Assembly: GCA_028023455.1 (NCBI GenBank)
Contig: JAQFVV010000003.1
Coordinates: 1,634,001 to 1,698,000, forward strand
DNA length: 64,000 nt
DNA from: Epiperipatus broadwayi
Lineage: Eukaryota > Onychophora > Udeonychophora > Euonychophora > Peripatidae
Direction of reading: 5' to 3'
In this document: in pieces, positions 63,351 to 64,000 of the stretch
Layout of the letters: each line of letters starts with the position of its first letter
Position numbering within the stretch: the first letter of the stretch is position 1
The notes under the pieces: model-generated
What the model was told of the DNA's origin: nothing
What the model saw: only the letters and a program-made list of their open reading frames with translations
Database searches by the model: none
Made by a program: the position numbers and the translations under genes

Positions 63351-63452
63351 ATTTTTTTTTTTCATATGTCATAGCATCGGCCGGGATGCGAACCCACAGC
63401 CGTCTGCAACCAACTACTTGCTTGCAAGGCAGCTGTGATGATCTCCTGGCTT
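63351..63452 (-). mobile_element. tRNA-derived SINE inserted in the RTE
   Basis: The minus strand reads GGAGATCATCACAGCTGCCT, then TGCAAGCAAG..., then a B box GTGGGTTCGCATCCC, then GGCCGATGCTATGACATATG and a run of 12-13 A. The T-arm is tRNA-like but the 5' half does not make a normal cloverleaf, so it is a SINE or retro-tRNA, not a gene. It interrupts the RTE between KCLKSK and the VLP.L.FGSET-type C-terminal block. Its 3' part parallels the fragment at 50943-50996. Confidence 0.65.
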
Positions 63453-63890
63453 TTTACTAGGTTTTACTAATTTTGATTTTTGGATCTGAGACTCAGACAC
63501 TTAACAATAGATTAATACAGAAACTTCAGATCACTCATTGATGAATGGAGAATACAGATACATGTTAAAAATAATAAAGATAAAAAGAAACTACATGGAT
63601 AAGTGAAAAAATAAGTATCACTGACATCATTGAAAGAATTAAGATACTGAAATGGACTTGGACTGTACATATTGTAGAAGAGATAATAATAAATGGGTAG
63701 TAGAAGTTTTAAATTGAGTCCAAGAGATTTTAAAATACTAAGAAAGAAACAATATATCAGTTCAATGGATAAAATAAAGAAGCTTGCTGGTTTGATGTGG
63801 AGACGAAAGACTAGGAATCAGAGACACTGGATCAAACTTGGAGAGATCTTCATCTTGTAATGAAACAATAATAGTTGAAAATAATAATGA
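63453..63890 (+). pseudogene. RTE retrotransposon C-terminal tail
   Basis: After the SINE the C-terminal domain continues: GSETQTLNNRLIQKL, then RRDNNKWVVEVLN and SVQWIK, GIRDTGSNLERSSS, equivalent to the R-W-x-x-x-V-L-E-W...R-P-x-x-R-W-x-D-D...W tail of RTE proteins. The tail of the copy at 38690 ends similarly (GGAGAGACTTCATCCTGCAT versus GGAGAGATCTTCATCTTGTA). The element ends in AATAATAATGATGACC, a simple-repeat tail of the RTE type. Confidence 0.75.
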
Positions 63891-64000
63891 TGACCAAGAT
63901 ATGTCTTTTTGACATAGCTAATAAGCTCTGATTGGCTCATCAACAAATTAATATTAACATAATCAATAAAGAATAGTTTAAAAAAACAAATTAAAAGTTT
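63891..64000. other. Sequence right of the RTE, nothing recognised
   Basis: AT-rich, no feature seen up to the window end. Confidence 0.4.

Noticed and set aside
63363-63452. Functional tRNA-Ala gene (TGC in the loop)
   Set aside because: Only the T-arm is sound; the D and anticodon arms do not fold properly, and it ends in an A-tail inside a LINE, so a SINE.

Overview
This 64 kb window is extremely AT-rich (my rough impression is about three quarters A+T) eukaryotic, very probably invertebrate animal, DNA. I find no convincing host gene. What can be read is a graveyard of transposable elements set in AT-rich sequence and microsatellites. At least four kinds of non-LTR retrotransposon (RTE, Jockey-like, L1/Tx1-like, and a zinc-knuckle ORF1), a Ty3/gypsy element of the K02A2.6-like type, a hAT MITE, TTAA-flanked piggyBac-like MITEs, tRNA-derived SINE tails and long compound tetranucleotide repeats occur together. 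That mix points to a metazoan such as a mollusc, chelicerate or similar invertebrate. I cannot name the species. The region is best read as intergenic or a very long intron.

Layout: 1-822 (-) decayed LINE ORF1 with a CCHC knuckle at the window edge. 3.46-5.75 kb, three TTAA-bounded elements side by side, the last a foldback. 5.7-7.15 kb, candidate (-) LTR with TATA box and TGGCGCCC primer-binding site. 9.1-10.2 kb, candidate LTR end, primer site and coiled-coil gag-like ORF, cut off by a 290-bp compound microsatellite. 13.03-13.08 kb, perfect AT palindrome. 16.87-17.95 kb (-), C-terminus of an L1/Tx1-like ORF2 with its zinc-finger tail. 18.35-18.77 kb, degenerate minisatellite. 20.0-20.8 kb, inverted copy of the 3.5 kb TTAA element. 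21.35 kb, LTR-like palindrome. 28.3 and 31.95-32.24 kb, a dispersed repeat carrying a hammerhead-like core. 30.5-31.2 kb, diverged ~190-bp tandem repeat. 33.0-33.46 kb, hAT MITE. 35.26-35.83 kb, TIR element and its repeat. 36.7-38.7 kb, 5'-truncated RTE. 41.83-42.18 kb, TIR MITE candidate. 43.7-44.3 kb, degenerate minisatellite. 45.5 kb, (AAT)n. 48.0-49.2 kb, Jockey-like LINE. 50.3-50.8 kb (-), LINE C-terminus candidate with 3' hairpins. 50.95 kb, SINE tail.

The most informative structure is at 53.2-63.9 kb. A near-complete but dead RTE retrotransposon was split inside its endonuclease by a gypsy LTR retrotransposon (5' LTR 53.49-54.02 kb, 3' LTR from 56.55 kb). That element's 3' LTR was in turn split at a (TA)n tract by about 4.9 kb of other DNA, which holds a second TGGCGCCC primer-site candidate. 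The last part of the LTR and the rest of the RTE resume at about 61.87 and 61.98 kb. A tRNA-like SINE sits inside the RTE at 63.4 kb. All these protein remnants are broken by stops, frameshifts, deletions or lost catalytic residues, so nothing here looks able to move today.
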